DNA of 7,171 nt from Acidobacteriaceae bacterium (GCA_003162495.1 PMOF01000243.1:3138-10308); one strand, 5' to 3'; positions 1-6,878 are shown, numbered from the stretch's first letter. Numbers and translations: made by a program. Notes: a model not told the origin generated them from the sequence alone.

Positions 1-255
1 GGGATTCGCGGCTTCGTCTGCTCCGCTCAGGAGGTCGCGGCGCTCCGTGCCCTCACCGGTCCCGACGGTGTGCTGGTGGTTCCCGGCATCCGCCCCGCCA
101 GCGCCGACCCCGGCGATCAAAGGCGCCTTGCCACCCCAGCCGCCGCCCTGCGCCAGGGCGCCAGCTACCTGGTCGTAGGCCGTCCTATTACGCGGGCTCC
201 TGATCCCGCCGCCGCCGCCGAAGACGTCCTCAACGAAATGGCCGAAGCGCTCTAG
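1..255 (+). CDS. pyrF: Orotidine 5'-phosphate decarboxylase, C-terminal part
   Basis: This is the last 84 residues of PyrF, which decarboxylates orotidine 5'-phosphate to UMP, the final step of de novo pyrimidine synthesis, in the cytoplasm. The window starts inside the gene, in frame 1, and the reading ends at TAG. Family signatures visible in order are FVCSAQEV near the left edge, the VPGIRPA strand and loop, the [17 protein letters not shown] segment, and the phosphate-binding YLVVGRPIT motif, whose Arg holds the substrate phosphate. The closing [17 protein letters not shown] helix is typical of the end of group I enzymes. The full protein is usually about 240 residues, so roughly two thirds lies outside the window. 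The gene is followed closely by a strong palindromic terminator. Identification is firm; only the start is missing. Confidence 0.95.
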   Translation, partial: GIRGFVCSAQEVAALRALTGPDGVLVVPGIRPASADPGDQRRLATPAAALRQGASYLVVGRPITRAPDPAAAAEDVLNEMAEAL

Positions 256-273
256 CCGTTCTCTCTCGCTAAA

Positions 274-310
274 CAGAGAAAAGCCCGGCAGGCTGCCGGG
301 CTTTTCTCTG
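274..310. terminator. Perfect palindromic bidirectional terminator
   Basis: Two 18-base arms (274-291 and 293-310) are exact reverse complements around a single central base. The GC-rich core (GCCCGGCAG with its complement) is flanked by AGAGAAAA on the left and TTTTCTCT on the right. Read on either strand, the hairpin therefore ends in a GC stem followed by a T-rich run, the form of a rho-independent terminator. It sits 18 bases after the pyrF stop and 20 bases beyond the stop of the convergent zinc-ribbon gene, so it most likely ends both transcripts. Confidence 0.9.
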
Positions 311-330
311 CGCCAAACTTCAATCGGCGC

Positions 331-510
331 TTAAAGCTTCTCGTAGAAGTCGCACACGGAGCACGAGATGTACACTCCACCGGGAACGCCGCGTTCGCGG
401 TCCTTGACGCGCTTGACGATGCGCGTCGCCTTGTTGCACTTGGGACAGTCGGTCGACTTCGTCGTGTCCATTTCCTTCTTGCGGTCACCTGTTTTTGCTA
501 TCTTGGCCAT
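331..510 (-). CDS. Small zinc-ribbon protein (59 aa), function unknown
   Basis: The protein has two CxxC knuckles, CPKC (residues 22-25) and CSVC (50-53), separated by 24 residues, the spacing of a single zinc ribbon. Between them is a very basic stretch (RIVKRVKDRER, 30-40) followed by GVPGG. The N-terminus is also Lys-rich. Small zinc ribbons of this kind occur in nucleic-acid-binding and RNA-polymerase-associated proteins, but no specific family is recognised, so a nucleic-acid role is only an inference. The ATG at 510 was chosen because AAGGAG lies 13 bases upstream. The frame stays open to a GTG at 549, which would add 13 residues rich in Arg and Asn without a better ribosome site. The gene ends in TAA and converges on pyrF across a shared terminator. 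It is probably real: cysteine pairs are intact and the protein lies in a gap with no competing gene. Confidence 0.75.
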   Translation of the reverse strand: MAKIAKTGDRKKEMDTTKSTDCPKCNKATRIVKRVKDRERGVPGGVYISCSVCDFYEKL

Positions 511-523
511 CGGTCGGGTGTTT

Positions 524-529
524 CTCCTT
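524..529 (-). promoter_or_regulatory. Ribosome binding site of the zinc-ribbon gene
   Basis: AAGGAG on the minus strand, 13 bases before the ATG at 510. The spacing is longer than usual, but it is the only good purine-rich match near any possible start and it favours the 59-residue version. No convincing promoter pair was seen in the remaining upstream bases up to 712. Confidence 0.45.
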
Positions 530-712
530 CTGGGGTTGTCTCTGCACACACGCGCAAACTTCTGTGCGCGGCTTCAACGGTGCGGCCCTGACTGCGCCTA
601 CTGGGCCACCTCATGCCGCAACTAGATTGCCTTGATTTCTGGGCAACGGATTGGCCTGGGAGGGGAGCCGGACTCGCTGCCTCCAGTTTACATCACCACC
701 GCTTGCCGGGCG

Positions 713-2098
713 TCAGCTCGGCTGGCTGCTTTCGGATTCGAGCAGTGGCTGCGACTTGACCGGTGCCGGCTGCGAGCTGTCCGGGGGCGGAGGCTGCGCA
801 GCGGCAGGTGGTTGCCCGGAGGCTGGCGCAGCCTGACCGGTCGCGGCAGCAGCCGGCCCGGAAGATTGCGCCGGTTGGGTTCCATCGCTCTGCGTGCCCG
901 TGGTCGAGTCAGCCGGTTTCGGCTTGGGGAACTGCACCGGCTTCATCACTCCGGTATTGACATCGTCGGGCAGTTTTTCGCCTGGATTGCGAATGCTGGG
1001 CGGTGTGGCGGGCGCCTGCGTATCGGGATTGCGTTCCACGTCGCCCAATTCAATCTTGCGCGTGTTCGGCGGACCGCTGGCTTCGAGCGCCGTTCCATCG
1101 GTGCGCATCAGCCCTTCCACCACGTCCTTGGTGAAGATCTCCGGCGTCTCGCCCGTTTTGGCAACCTCGACGCGAATCACGCGGTTGCCGTTGATGCGGA
1201 CGAAATCCACCTCCGCGGGCGGCTTGCCATAGATCCATTCTTCAAACGGCATCTGCCCATCCGCCTCGCGCGATTTGGAATCCGGCGCGCCTCTGGCAAA
1301 CAGCACCATATCCGTGCTCATCCCCACCAGCACATGGTGGTTCAGAATGGCCTCTTTCAGCCCCGTTGGCAGTGTGTCCGTAAAGGCTTGAACAGGGGTC
1401 TTCTCATCAAAGGAGATCAAAGGCGACAGCAGCGCTTTCACGTCCGCGCCCGTCAGCATGGGAATATGGTTGCCGAATGTGAGCGAGAGCCGCGCGCCCA
1501 CCGGATCCTGGCCGTCTGCCTGAATCACCGGATTGAGCTCCGGGCCCGCGCCGATCTGGACGTGGCGCATAAAACGGTGCTTCGGGTCCGGACCGCCGTT
1601 CAGATCGAAAACGATCCTCGAACGCTCGATTTTGATATCGGTGAGCACCAGCCGGTCGCCGGGCTTGGCCGACATGCCCTCGGTGGTGACCATGTTCAGG
1701 TAGCCTTCACCCGCCGGCTCCAGCTTGCCGTTGGCCTGCAGGGTCAGCCCCTTATGCCCGCGCGGAAAGGGCCGCATGGCAAACCCCTGCTCTGACTGCA
1801 ACAGCCGGATCAGCTCGAGGCGCGTTTTGGCGTCCAGCTCGGCCTTGGAGAGCGGAACGTCGGTTGGCTTGATTTGTTGATAGCGCCGGTCGACCGTCGC
1901 GGCGCCGCTGCCCGAAGGGTTGGTCACCTTGCCGGTATTGGTATTGATGGTGATGACCTGGGCCAAAGCCGCGCCGGCAGCCAGCACCGCTGCCAGCACG
2001 CAGCCCACCGCAACTCGCCTGAGGTTGCGATTGCTGCTGGCAAGTTCGGTCAGTAGGCGTGTGGGCCGCTGCCGCTGAAATAAGAATCGCCAAATCAT
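713..2098 (-). CDS. Exported protein with BamE/SmpA-like segment and Pro/Ala-rich tail, function unknown
   Basis: This 461-residue protein begins with a positively charged stretch of about 29 residues, then a hydrophobic core (VAVGCVLAAVLAAGAALAQ, about 30-47) with a likely signal peptidase I site ALA|Q after residue 46. There is no lipobox cysteine, so export to the periplasm or a retained N-terminal anchor is expected. A mixed alpha/beta region follows (about 70-250). Residues 254-312 read HHVLVGMSTDMVLFARGAP...FEEWIYG...VDFVRINGNRVIRVEV, which resembles the short G-M-x-x-x-x-V-x-x-x-x-G-x-P...W-x-Y...V-x-F pattern of the BamE/SmpA/OmlA fold. From about 355 the protein is disordered and rich in Pro, Ala, Gln and Ser. 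The start is fixed by GGGAGG five bases before ATG. The gene stands alone: a hairpin separates it from the upstream GH3 gene and about 200 bases from the downstream one. A cell-envelope role is inferred, with no known substrate or partner. Confidence 0.85.
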   Translation of the reverse strand: MIWRFLFQRQRPTRLLTELASSNRNLRRVAVGCVLAAVLAAGAALAQVITINTNTGKVTNPSGSGAATVDRRYQQIKPTDVPLSKAELDAKTRLELIRLLQSEQGFAMRPFPRGHKGLTLQANGKLEPAGEGYLNMVTTEGMSAKPGDRLVLTDIKIERSRIVFDLNGGPDPKHRFMRHVQIGAGPELNPVIQADGQDPVGARLSLTFGNHIPMLTGADVKALLSPLISFDEKTPVQAFTDTLPTGLKEAILNHHVLVGMSTDMVLFARGAPDSKSREADGQMPFEEWIYGKPPAEVDFVRINGNRVIRVEVAKTGETPEIFTKDVVEGLMRTDGTALEASGPPNTRKIELGDVERNPDTQAPATPPSIRNPGEKLPDDVNTGVMKPVQFPKPKPADSTTGTQSDGTQPAQSSGPAAAATGQAAPASGQPPAAAQPPPPDSSQPAPVKSQPLLESESSQPS

Positions 2099-2103
2099 GG
2101 GGA

Positions 2104-2109
2104 CCTCCC
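2104..2109 (-). promoter_or_regulatory. Ribosome binding site of the exported protein gene
   Basis: GGGAGG on the minus strand with a five-base spacer to the ATG at 2098. It is a near-perfect Shine-Dalgarno match and settles the start, even though that start gives an unusually long, Arg-rich n-region ahead of the signal peptide core. Confidence 0.75.
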
Positions 2110-2133
2110 ATGGCTGCTAACTGAATTAAGCAA

Positions 2134-2163
2134 ACGATATTCCTGTTCCAGCAAAAATGGCAA
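2134..2163 (-). promoter_or_regulatory. Possible sigma-70-type promoter for the exported protein gene
   Basis: On the minus strand TTGCCA (2158-2163; five of six to TTGACA) is followed after 18 bases by TATCGT (2134-2139; four of six to TATAAT). The stretch is clearly more AT-rich than its surroundings and lies 36-65 bases before the start codon, a reasonable leader length. This is a match by eye and remains tentative. Confidence 0.35.
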
Positions 2164-2295
2164 ATTTGTGTGAAAAAGGAAGACGGCTTGGAATCCGGCA
2201 GCGCGCGCCCAATCACAGCCTATCCAGTAAGAATCCATCGCCGTGGGAAGCGTTGCCTGTGCATGGCTGGAGTTTTCCTGGGCGCCAAAACCATA

Positions 2296-2327
2296 GCGGC
2301 CGCAGCCTGATAAAAGGCAGCGGCCGC
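2296..2327 (-). terminator. Hairpin downstream of the GH3 gene, probable terminator
   Basis: The arms 2296-2308 and 2315-2327 pair over 13 positions with one A-A mismatch around a GATAAA loop. The outer eight bases of each arm are the self-complementary GCGGCCGC. Read on the minus strand the hairpin is followed by TATGGTTTT, a modest T-rich run, and it lies about 30 bases after the GH3 stop. It fits a terminator for that gene. The T run is interrupted, so efficiency is uncertain. Confidence 0.5.
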
Positions 2328-2357
2328 GTGGCCTGCAAGTAATTTGAACGGACTCAA

Positions 2358-4640
2358 CTAGGGTAGCGTCACCTGCTGATGCAGCGGAAGCTCCTGCGAA
2401 CTGCCGCCAGCCATCACCGTATAGTTGCCCGGAACCAGTTTCCAGCTGTCGGATGCCTCATCGTAAACAGTCAGGCGATCCTGATCCACGGGCACGGAAA
2501 CCAGCTTCGATTCGCCGGGAGCCAACTCGACACGAGACCAGCCGACAAGCCGCTTGGGGGGCTCTCCGGCCGCATCCGGCAGCAAAGCATACACCTGCGC
2601 AATCTCGGTTCCGGCGCGCCTGCCCGTGTTGCGAACCATGAACGAGACGCTCATGGATTCTCCGCTTTTGACGGTCAGCTTGGAATAGGCATAGTTGGTG
2701 TAGGAAAGGCCAAAGCCGAATGGAAACAACACCGGCTTATTCTCCGCGTCGTACCACTTGTAGCCGACTTTGAGGTTCTCGTCGTAAGAAATCTGGAACG
2801 CCGGCAGCCCTTTGGCCATATTGGCCATGAAGGCAGCCATGTCCGTGCCCGGCGCAGGACGGCTGGGTTGCGAGGACGGTGGCGGCTTGACCAGCGTGGG
2901 ATGCGGCAAATCCGCATCGCTTAATGGGAACGTAATGGCCAGCTTGCCGGTGGGATTGACCTTGCCGGTCAGGATGCCTGCCAGTGCTTCGGCGCCGCGG
3001 ATGCCGGGATACCAGATCTCAACCACCCCGGCCACCTTCTCGATCCACGGCATGGTCGCCGGGCTGCCGGTTTCGAGCACCACGATCGTTTTTGGATTGG
3101 CAGCCGCCACGGCGTCAATCAGCTTGTCCTGATCCGCGCTCAGGGCAAGCGTATCCAGGTCCATGCCCTCCGACTCTCCCTGATAGGCAAAGACGATGGC
3201 CACGCTGGCGGATTTGGCAGCCGAAGCGGCGGCGGCAAGGTCATCGCCGGAGACATAGGAAACAGTGGCCGAGGGCATCGCGGCCGTCAGCGCGCGCAGC
3301 GGTGAACTGGGCAGCCAGGTCTGCCGCCTCATGCCCCCCATAGGGCCTGATCCCGGAAGAGGCGGCGGAGGCGGAGGCACCGCGTTGCCGCCCGGCGCGT
3401 CAACCTGTGCCGAACCGCCGCCGGTGAGCACGCCCACATCGGCATGGCCGCCGATCAGCACCACGGAGCGCACGCCCGCGCCTTCCAGTGGAAGCACGTT
3501 GTGCTGGTTCTTGAGCAGGACAATGCTTTTCTCCGCAAGGCTCTGCGCCAGCGCGTAGCCGCCTTCCACATCCGGCACCTGCTTCACCACCGGGTGGTCA
3601 AACAGGCCGCTCGCAAAAATAGTGCGCAGGATGCGGCGCACGTGATCGTTGATCTCGTCCTGCGAGACTTCGCCGCTCTCCACTGCCTTCTGCAGCGCGT
3701 CGCCGAAGAAGTTTCTGCCCGGCTGCTCCTGGTCGAGGCCGGCGTGCGATGCTTTGGCCGTTGAGTGTGTGCCGCCCCAATCGGAGACCACGAATCCTTG
3801 GAAGTGGAAGTCCTTCTTGAGCACGTCGGTGAGCAGGTAGCTGTTTTCGCAGGCATAGTCGCCATTGACGCGGTTGTAGGAGCACATGACGGCGTCGGCA
3901 TCGGAAACGCCGAGTGCAATTTCAAACGCCCGCAAATCCGTTTCCCGCATGGAACGCTTGTCGATGTTGGTGTTCACAGCGTTGCGGCCGCTCTCCTGGT
4001 CGTTGACGGCATAGTGCTTCAGGTCGCCAATGACATGTTCGGACTGCACGCCCTTGACGAAGTTGCCGGCCAGCGTTCCGGCCAGCAATGGATCTTCGCC
4101 TTGATATTCGAAGGTGCGCCCATCGCGCGGCTCGCGGGGCAAGTTTGCGCCGCCGCCCAGCGACATGCTGTAGCCCTCGTCTCTCAGCTCGCGGCCGATC
4201 AAGGCTCCATATACAAAGGCGGCGTGCGGGTCCCACGACGAGGCCGCGGCCAGGTTGTTGGGTAGCGCCGTCGAGTAGCGTCCTGAGGCAGCGCCTCGCG
4301 TGACGCCATAGGCGGAATCCGCCATCTGAATGGCGGGAATCCCCAGCCGCGCAATTCCAACCGACCAGCCGGCGCCTCCATTCGATTCGCTGGGACCTGC
4401 GGGGGCAGAGCCGAAAGGCGCGCCCTGGCCCTGGAGAATTGAAATCTTTTCTTCCAGGGTCATTTCCTTGATCACCAGGTCGGCCCGCGCATCGGGCGTC
4501 ATGGTTGCGTCAGACCAGGCGTAGTGTTTGGGCGGTTGTGCCGTGCGAGGAAACTGAGCCAGCGCAAAGGGAGCCGCGCCAAGAGCAGCGGCAAGAAGGA
4601 ACGCACCAGTGGCGCCGTTCCGGCAGATCGATAACTTCAT
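2358..4640 (-). CDS. Secreted glycoside hydrolase family 3, beta-glucosidase-like
   Basis: The 760-residue enzyme should release terminal beta-linked glucose (or a related sugar) from oligosaccharides by a retaining mechanism. A signal peptide (1-28, ending ALA|Q) sends it out of the cytoplasm. The GH3 barrel spans about 50-345, starting with MTLEEK and including D108, PRDGRTFEYQGEDP (171-184), the KH pair (208-209) and the nucleophile D287 in FVVSDWGGTHS. The alpha/beta sandwich covers about 370-578. It carries YQGESEGMDL, with E491 (or E489) as the likely acid/base. FGFGLSYT (641-648) leads into a fibronectin III-like domain (about 668-745). Unusual are a run of six prolines plus a Gly-rich loop (422-437) and a Pro/Ser-rich insert (581-600). 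Length matches three-domain GH3 enzymes. The ATG at 4640 was chosen for its signal peptide and GAGAGG upstream; a TTG at 4748 would bury the signal. The exact sugar (glucose or xylose) cannot be told from the sequence. Confidence 0.93.
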   Translation of the reverse strand: MKLSICRNGATGAFLLAAALGAAPFALAQFPRTAQPPKHYAWSDATMTPDARADLVIKEMTLEEKISILQGQGAPFGSAPAGPSESNGGAGWSVGIARLGIPAIQMADSAYGVTRGAASGRYSTALPNNLAAASSWDPHAAFVYGALIGRELRDEGYSMSLGGGANLPREPRDGRTFEYQGEDPLLAGTLAGNFVKGVQSEHVIGDLKHYAVNDQESGRNAVNTNIDKRSMRETDLRAFEIALGVSDADAVMCSYNRVNGDYACENSYLLTDVLKKDFHFQGFVVSDWGGTHSTAKASHAGLDQEQPGRNFFGDALQKAVESGEVSQDEINDHVRRILRTIFASGLFDHPVVKQVPDVEGGYALAQSLAEKSIVLLKNQHNVLPLEGAGVRSVVLIGGHADVGVLTGGGSAQVDAPGGNAVPPPPPPLPGSGPMGGMRRQTWLPSSPLRALTAAMPSATVSYVSGDDLAAAASAAKSASVAIVFAYQGESEGMDLDTLALSADQDKLIDAVAAANPKTIVVLETGSPATMPWIEKVAGVVEIWYPGIRGAEALAGILTGKVNPTGKLAITFPLSDADLPHPTLVKPPPSSQPSRPAPGTDMAAFMANMAKGLPAFQISYDENLKVGYKWYDAENKPVLFPFGFGLSYTNYAYSKLTVKSGESMSVSFMVRNTGRRAGTEIAQVYALLPDAAGEPPKRLVGWSRVELAPGESKLVSVPVDQDRLTVYDEASDSWKLVPGNYTVMAGGSSQELPLHQQVTLP

Positions 4641-4651
4641 CACAGATTTCG

Positions 4652-4657
4652 CCTCTC
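4652..4657 (-). promoter_or_regulatory. Ribosome binding site of the GH3 gene
   Basis: GAGAGG on the minus strand, 11 bases before the ATG at 4640. It supports the start that places the signal peptide at the very N-terminus. Confidence 0.45.
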
Positions 4658-4719
4658 GGTGAGTCCGCGCGGGGCAATGCGGTAGTGAGCGATTCCGCCC
4701 CGTCAGCGTGCACCCGTCG

Positions 4720-4748
4720 ATAGTAGGAGACGGACGACCGGCGCGCAA
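4720..4748 (-). promoter_or_regulatory. Possible promoter for the GH3 gene
   Basis: On the minus strand TTGCGC (4743-4748; four of six) and TACTAT (4720-4725; four of six) are separated by 17 bases, the best spacing for a housekeeping sigma factor. The start codon would lie about 75 bases from the expected transcription start. No operator-like repeat was seen around it. The match is weak and by eye. Confidence 0.3.
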
Positions 4749-4750
4749 GG

Positions 4751-4774
4751 TTGCTGCGATTTCCCGCGCAGCAA
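4751..4774. other. Eight-base-pair hairpin between the CPBP and GH3 genes
   Basis: TTGCTGCG (4751-4758) and CGCAGCAA (4767-4774) are exact reverse complements around an eight-base loop. The hairpin follows the CPBP stop by about 20 bases on the minus strand. No T run follows, so it may be a weak or factor-assisted transcription stop, an mRNA-stabilising stem, or chance. Confidence 0.3.
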
Positions 4775-4793
4775 ATCCCCAGGAGATAATTTC

Positions 4794-5873
4794 TCAGAGA
4801 CCGTCCGGAGAGGAATCGACCTCGGAGGTTTCCGGCTTTGTAGGCGGCGTGGATGCCGGAAAAATCTGCACCAGCGCGGGGGCCGCGGGCTCAGCCGGTC
4901 CCATCGCAGCTTCATGCTGGCGTCGCGCGGCCGCGTCCAGGTCAACCGGAATGCCTCCCGCAACGATCACCGGCGCGTTATGGAGAAAATCCAAATCGCG
5001 CGTCACACGAAAAATCACCGGCAGCGCCGTCAGCAGCACGATGAACGCGACCCAACTGCCGTCCAGCCCGTAACCGCCGCCCGTCAGCCAGAAAGGTCCC
5101 ATGGGGTTGCCCTGCACCACAGGCGAATGACTGCCGACCCCACTGACTGTAAGACCGAAGATCAGCGCCCGGCTGGCCTTCCAGCCAAAATTCAGCCCCC
5201 AGCTCAGCCATAGAGCCCGGGCACGCAGGTAGGCCGCGGAGAGCAGAAGGCTTAAAGCCAGGGAAACAGCGAAACTGGCGCGGCCCGATCCGGGCGCGTG
5301 CGCCTGCACGACGCCGTAAAATGCGGCGAACCCCAACGCCGCGCCCAGCGGCCCCACTGCGCGAACAAAACTCTGAAATCCGTAGCCGCGAAAGGCAATC
5401 TCTTCCGCCAGAGCAAGCGCGGCAAAGAATCCCGTGTCGACAATCAGCCAACCCCATGCAGAGGAATGGAGAACCAGAACAATGGCGATTCCGCCCAACA
5501 GCACCATGGGCAACACGCACACTAAAGCGATCGACCAACCCAGCGCCAGGCCCAAGGCTGCTTCGCCCTCCCAGCCCGCGCGCCGCGGCAACCCCTGCTC
5601 CCGGATCGGGTGGGCCTGCCTGTCAAACCAGAAACCCATGGCCGCATAACCCAGCAGCAGCAGGAAGACCAACATGGCCTGCTCCACCAGCGGAGCCCAT
5701 TGGTCGCTGGCCAGCCCCTCGGCTGCGCGCCCGGCCAATGCACGCGCAAAAAAAAGATACAGGAGGGCCGCAACGAACTTGGAGTAGGCGCGAAACCGGC
5801 TTCCCCCGGCCGCCGATGTACGTCCGGACGCACTTCCCGACAAATTTCCCGGCATGTTCCCAGCCGCGCTCAT
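4794..5873 (-). CDS. CPBP-family intramembrane protease (CAAX/Abi type)
   Basis: This 359-residue integral membrane protein has about eight hydrophobic segments (roughly 33-48, 60-83, 104-135, 140-160, 168-190, 199-216, 220-244, 272-290). It belongs to the CPBP (Abi/Rce1-like, PF02517) group, in which glutamate and histidine side chains in the membrane activate water for peptide cleavage. Motif 1, EEIAFRG (E157, E158, R162), is intact. Motif 2 keeps H192 in VVQAHAPG. Motif 3, normally HxxxN, reads WGLNFGWKA, so N228 and K232 replace the usual His and Asn. A hydrophilic Ala/Pro/Glu-rich tail follows residue 290. The ATG at 5873 was chosen because TGGGAG lies six bases upstream; the in-frame ATG at 5915 has no such site. 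It lies 112 bases after accA on the same strand. Substrate is unknown; bacterial relatives range from bacteriocin immunity to protein processing. Confidence 0.88.
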   Translation of the reverse strand: MSAAGNMPGNLSGSASGRTSAAGGSRFRAYSKFVAALLYLFFARALAGRAAEGLASDQWAPLVEQAMLVFLLLLGYAAMGFWFDRQAHPIREQGLPRRAGWEGEAALGLALGWSIALVCVLPMVLLGGIAIVLVLHSSAWGWLIVDTGFFAALALAEEIAFRGYGFQSFVRAVGPLGAALGFAAFYGVVQAHAPGSGRASFAVSLALSLLLSAAYLRARALWLSWGLNFGWKASRALIFGLTVSGVGSHSPVVQGNPMGPFWLTGGGYGLDGSWVAFIVLLTALPVIFRVTRDLDFLHNAPVIVAGGIPVDLDAAARRQHEAAMGPAEPAAPALVQIFPASTPPTKPETSEVDSSPDGL

Positions 5874-5879
5874 GCGCGT

Positions 5880-5885
5880 CTCCCA
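5880..5885 (-). promoter_or_regulatory. Ribosome binding site of the CPBP gene
   Basis: TGGGAG on the minus strand, six bases before the ATG at 5873. It decides in favour of this start over the in-frame ATG at 5915 and a TTG at 5939, neither of which has a purine-rich site. Confidence 0.6.
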
Positions 5886-5928
5886 GGGACGGGTTGGCTT
5901 CCGTCCACCCCGCATGGCGTATCGCGGA

Positions 5929-5955
5929 ATCGTATCCAAGCATCCAAGGTTTCAA
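5929..5955 (-). promoter_or_regulatory. Weak promoter candidate for the CPBP gene
   Basis: On the minus strand TTGAAA (5950-5955; five of six) and TACGAT (5929-5934; four of six) are separated by only 15 bases. They lie in the gap after accA. If functional, the CPBP gene would not depend on accA transcription. The short spacer lowers confidence. Confidence 0.22.
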
Positions 5956-5985
5956 TTCGTTTCGCCCGCAACCCCGCGACCAAAA

Positions 5986-6831
5986 CTATCCTTCCGTATA
6001 AAACTGCGCGATGTTGCGGAACTTGTGCTGCCGCGCGGCCACCAGGGCATCCAACGGTGTGGACATCAGCTCGGCCAGATGCTTCTTAAGCGCATTGCCC
6101 AGCAGCCCGGCGCCTGTTTCATGGTCGTTGTGCGCACCGCCCGGCGGCTCGGAAATGATTTCGTCCACGCAGCCCAGCGCCGCAACCTCGGGCGCGGAGA
6201 TGCGCATAGCCTCGGCCGCCAACTGCTTGTGCGACGCATCGCGCCACATAATGGCCGCGCAGGATTCCGGAGTGATGACAAAGTAAAGCGCATTCTCAAG
6301 GATCAGCACCCGATCCGACACAGCCAGCGCCAGCGCCCCGCCCGAGCCCCCTTCCCCGGTAATCACCGAGATGGTGGGCACGCGCAGCCGCGACATTTCA
6401 AAAATGTTTCTGGCAATCGCCTCTGCCTGGCCGCGCTCCTCGGCGCCCAGGCCGGGGTAAGCGCCCGGCAGGTCAATAAAGCTGATGACGGGGCGCCCAA
6501 ATTTTTCCGCAATCTTCATGCAGCGCAGCGCCTTGCGGTAGCCCTCGGGATGCGGCATGCCGAAGTTGCGCCGCACACGCTCTTTGGTGCTGCCGCCTTT
6601 GCGATTGCCGATCACCAGCACCTCGTCGGTGCCCAGCCGCGCCATGCCGCATGCCACTGCCTCGTCGTCGCCAAAGGCGCGATCCCCGTGAATCTCGCTG
6701 TAATCGGTAAACACCCGCTCGATAAATTCCATGGGGTAAGGCCGCTGGGGATGGCGCGCCCGCTCAATTCTGATCCAGGCCGGCGAAACCGGCTGCCCTT
6801 GATTGGAGTTCCCTGTCTGCTGTTCGCTCAT
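5986..6831 (-). CDS. accA: Acetyl-CoA carboxylase carboxyltransferase, alpha subunit
   Basis: AccA pairs with AccD to move the carboxyl group from carboxybiotin on AccB to acetyl-CoA, giving malonyl-CoA, the committed step of fatty acid synthesis, in the cytoplasm. The 281-residue sequence follows the family closely: ARHPQRPY (25-32), the IHGDRAFGDDEA region, KGGSTKERVRRNFGMPHPEGYRKA (78-101), and the glycine-rich oxyanion-hole loops FIDLPGAYPGLGAEERGQ (118-135) and GEGGSGGALA (159-168). AccD is not in this window, as is common when accA and accD are unlinked. Compared with the 319-residue E. coli protein, about 42 residues of the N-terminal helical segment are missing; the frame upstream is open only to 6898 and encodes nothing like it. 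The ATG at 6831 is preceded by AGGTG; a GTG at 6837 would add two residues. The core is complete, so the enzyme is probably active. Confidence 0.95.
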   Translation of the reverse strand: MSEQQTGNSNQGQPVSPAWIRIERARHPQRPYPMEFIERVFTDYSEIHGDRAFGDDEAVACGMARLGTDEVLVIGNRKGGSTKERVRRNFGMPHPEGYRKALRCMKIAEKFGRPVISFIDLPGAYPGLGAEERGQAEAIARNIFEMSRLRVPTISVITGEGGSGGALALAVSDRVLILENALYFVITPESCAAIMWRDASHKQLAAEAMRISAPEVAALGCVDEIISEPPGGAHNDHETGAGLLGNALKKHLAELMSTPLDALVAARQHKFRNIAQFYTEG

Positions 6832-6878
6832 CGACACCTGGTGCCGTTCCGGGCAGCGTCGCCGTCGGCCCAGATGTG

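Noticed and set aside
641..665. Weak inverted repeat (TTGCC and GGCAA arms) as a terminator for the exported protein gene
   Set aside because: The stem is only five base pairs with a ten-base loop and no T run; too weak to call.
704..850. Pro/Ala/Gln-rich coding end as a possible tandem repeat
   Set aside because: The residues are low in complexity but no fixed repeat unit could be seen in either the protein or the DNA.
632..1795. Long open frame (387 codons) on the plus strand opposite the exported protein gene
   Set aside because: It is very rich in Arg, His and Gly with no recognisable motif, as expected for a frame opposite a GC-rich coding gene. The opposite strand has a signal peptide, a strong ribosome site and sensible composition.
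1752..2216. Minus-strand frame overlapping the start of the exported protein gene
   Set aside because: It is a shifted reading of the same stretch, with Gln/Arg-rich low-complexity sequence and no ribosome site, while the main frame has GGGAGG before ATG.
4641..4748. TTG at 4748 as an alternative start of the GH3 gene
   Set aside because: It would add 36 polar residues ahead of a good signal peptide and overlap the promoter candidate. The ATG at 4640 has a ribosome site and puts the signal at the N-terminus.
5321..6001. Open frame of 226 codons on the plus strand opposite the CPBP gene
   Set aside because: Low-complexity Arg/Pro/Ala sequence without motifs; the opposite strand carries a clear membrane protein with the EExxxRG motif.
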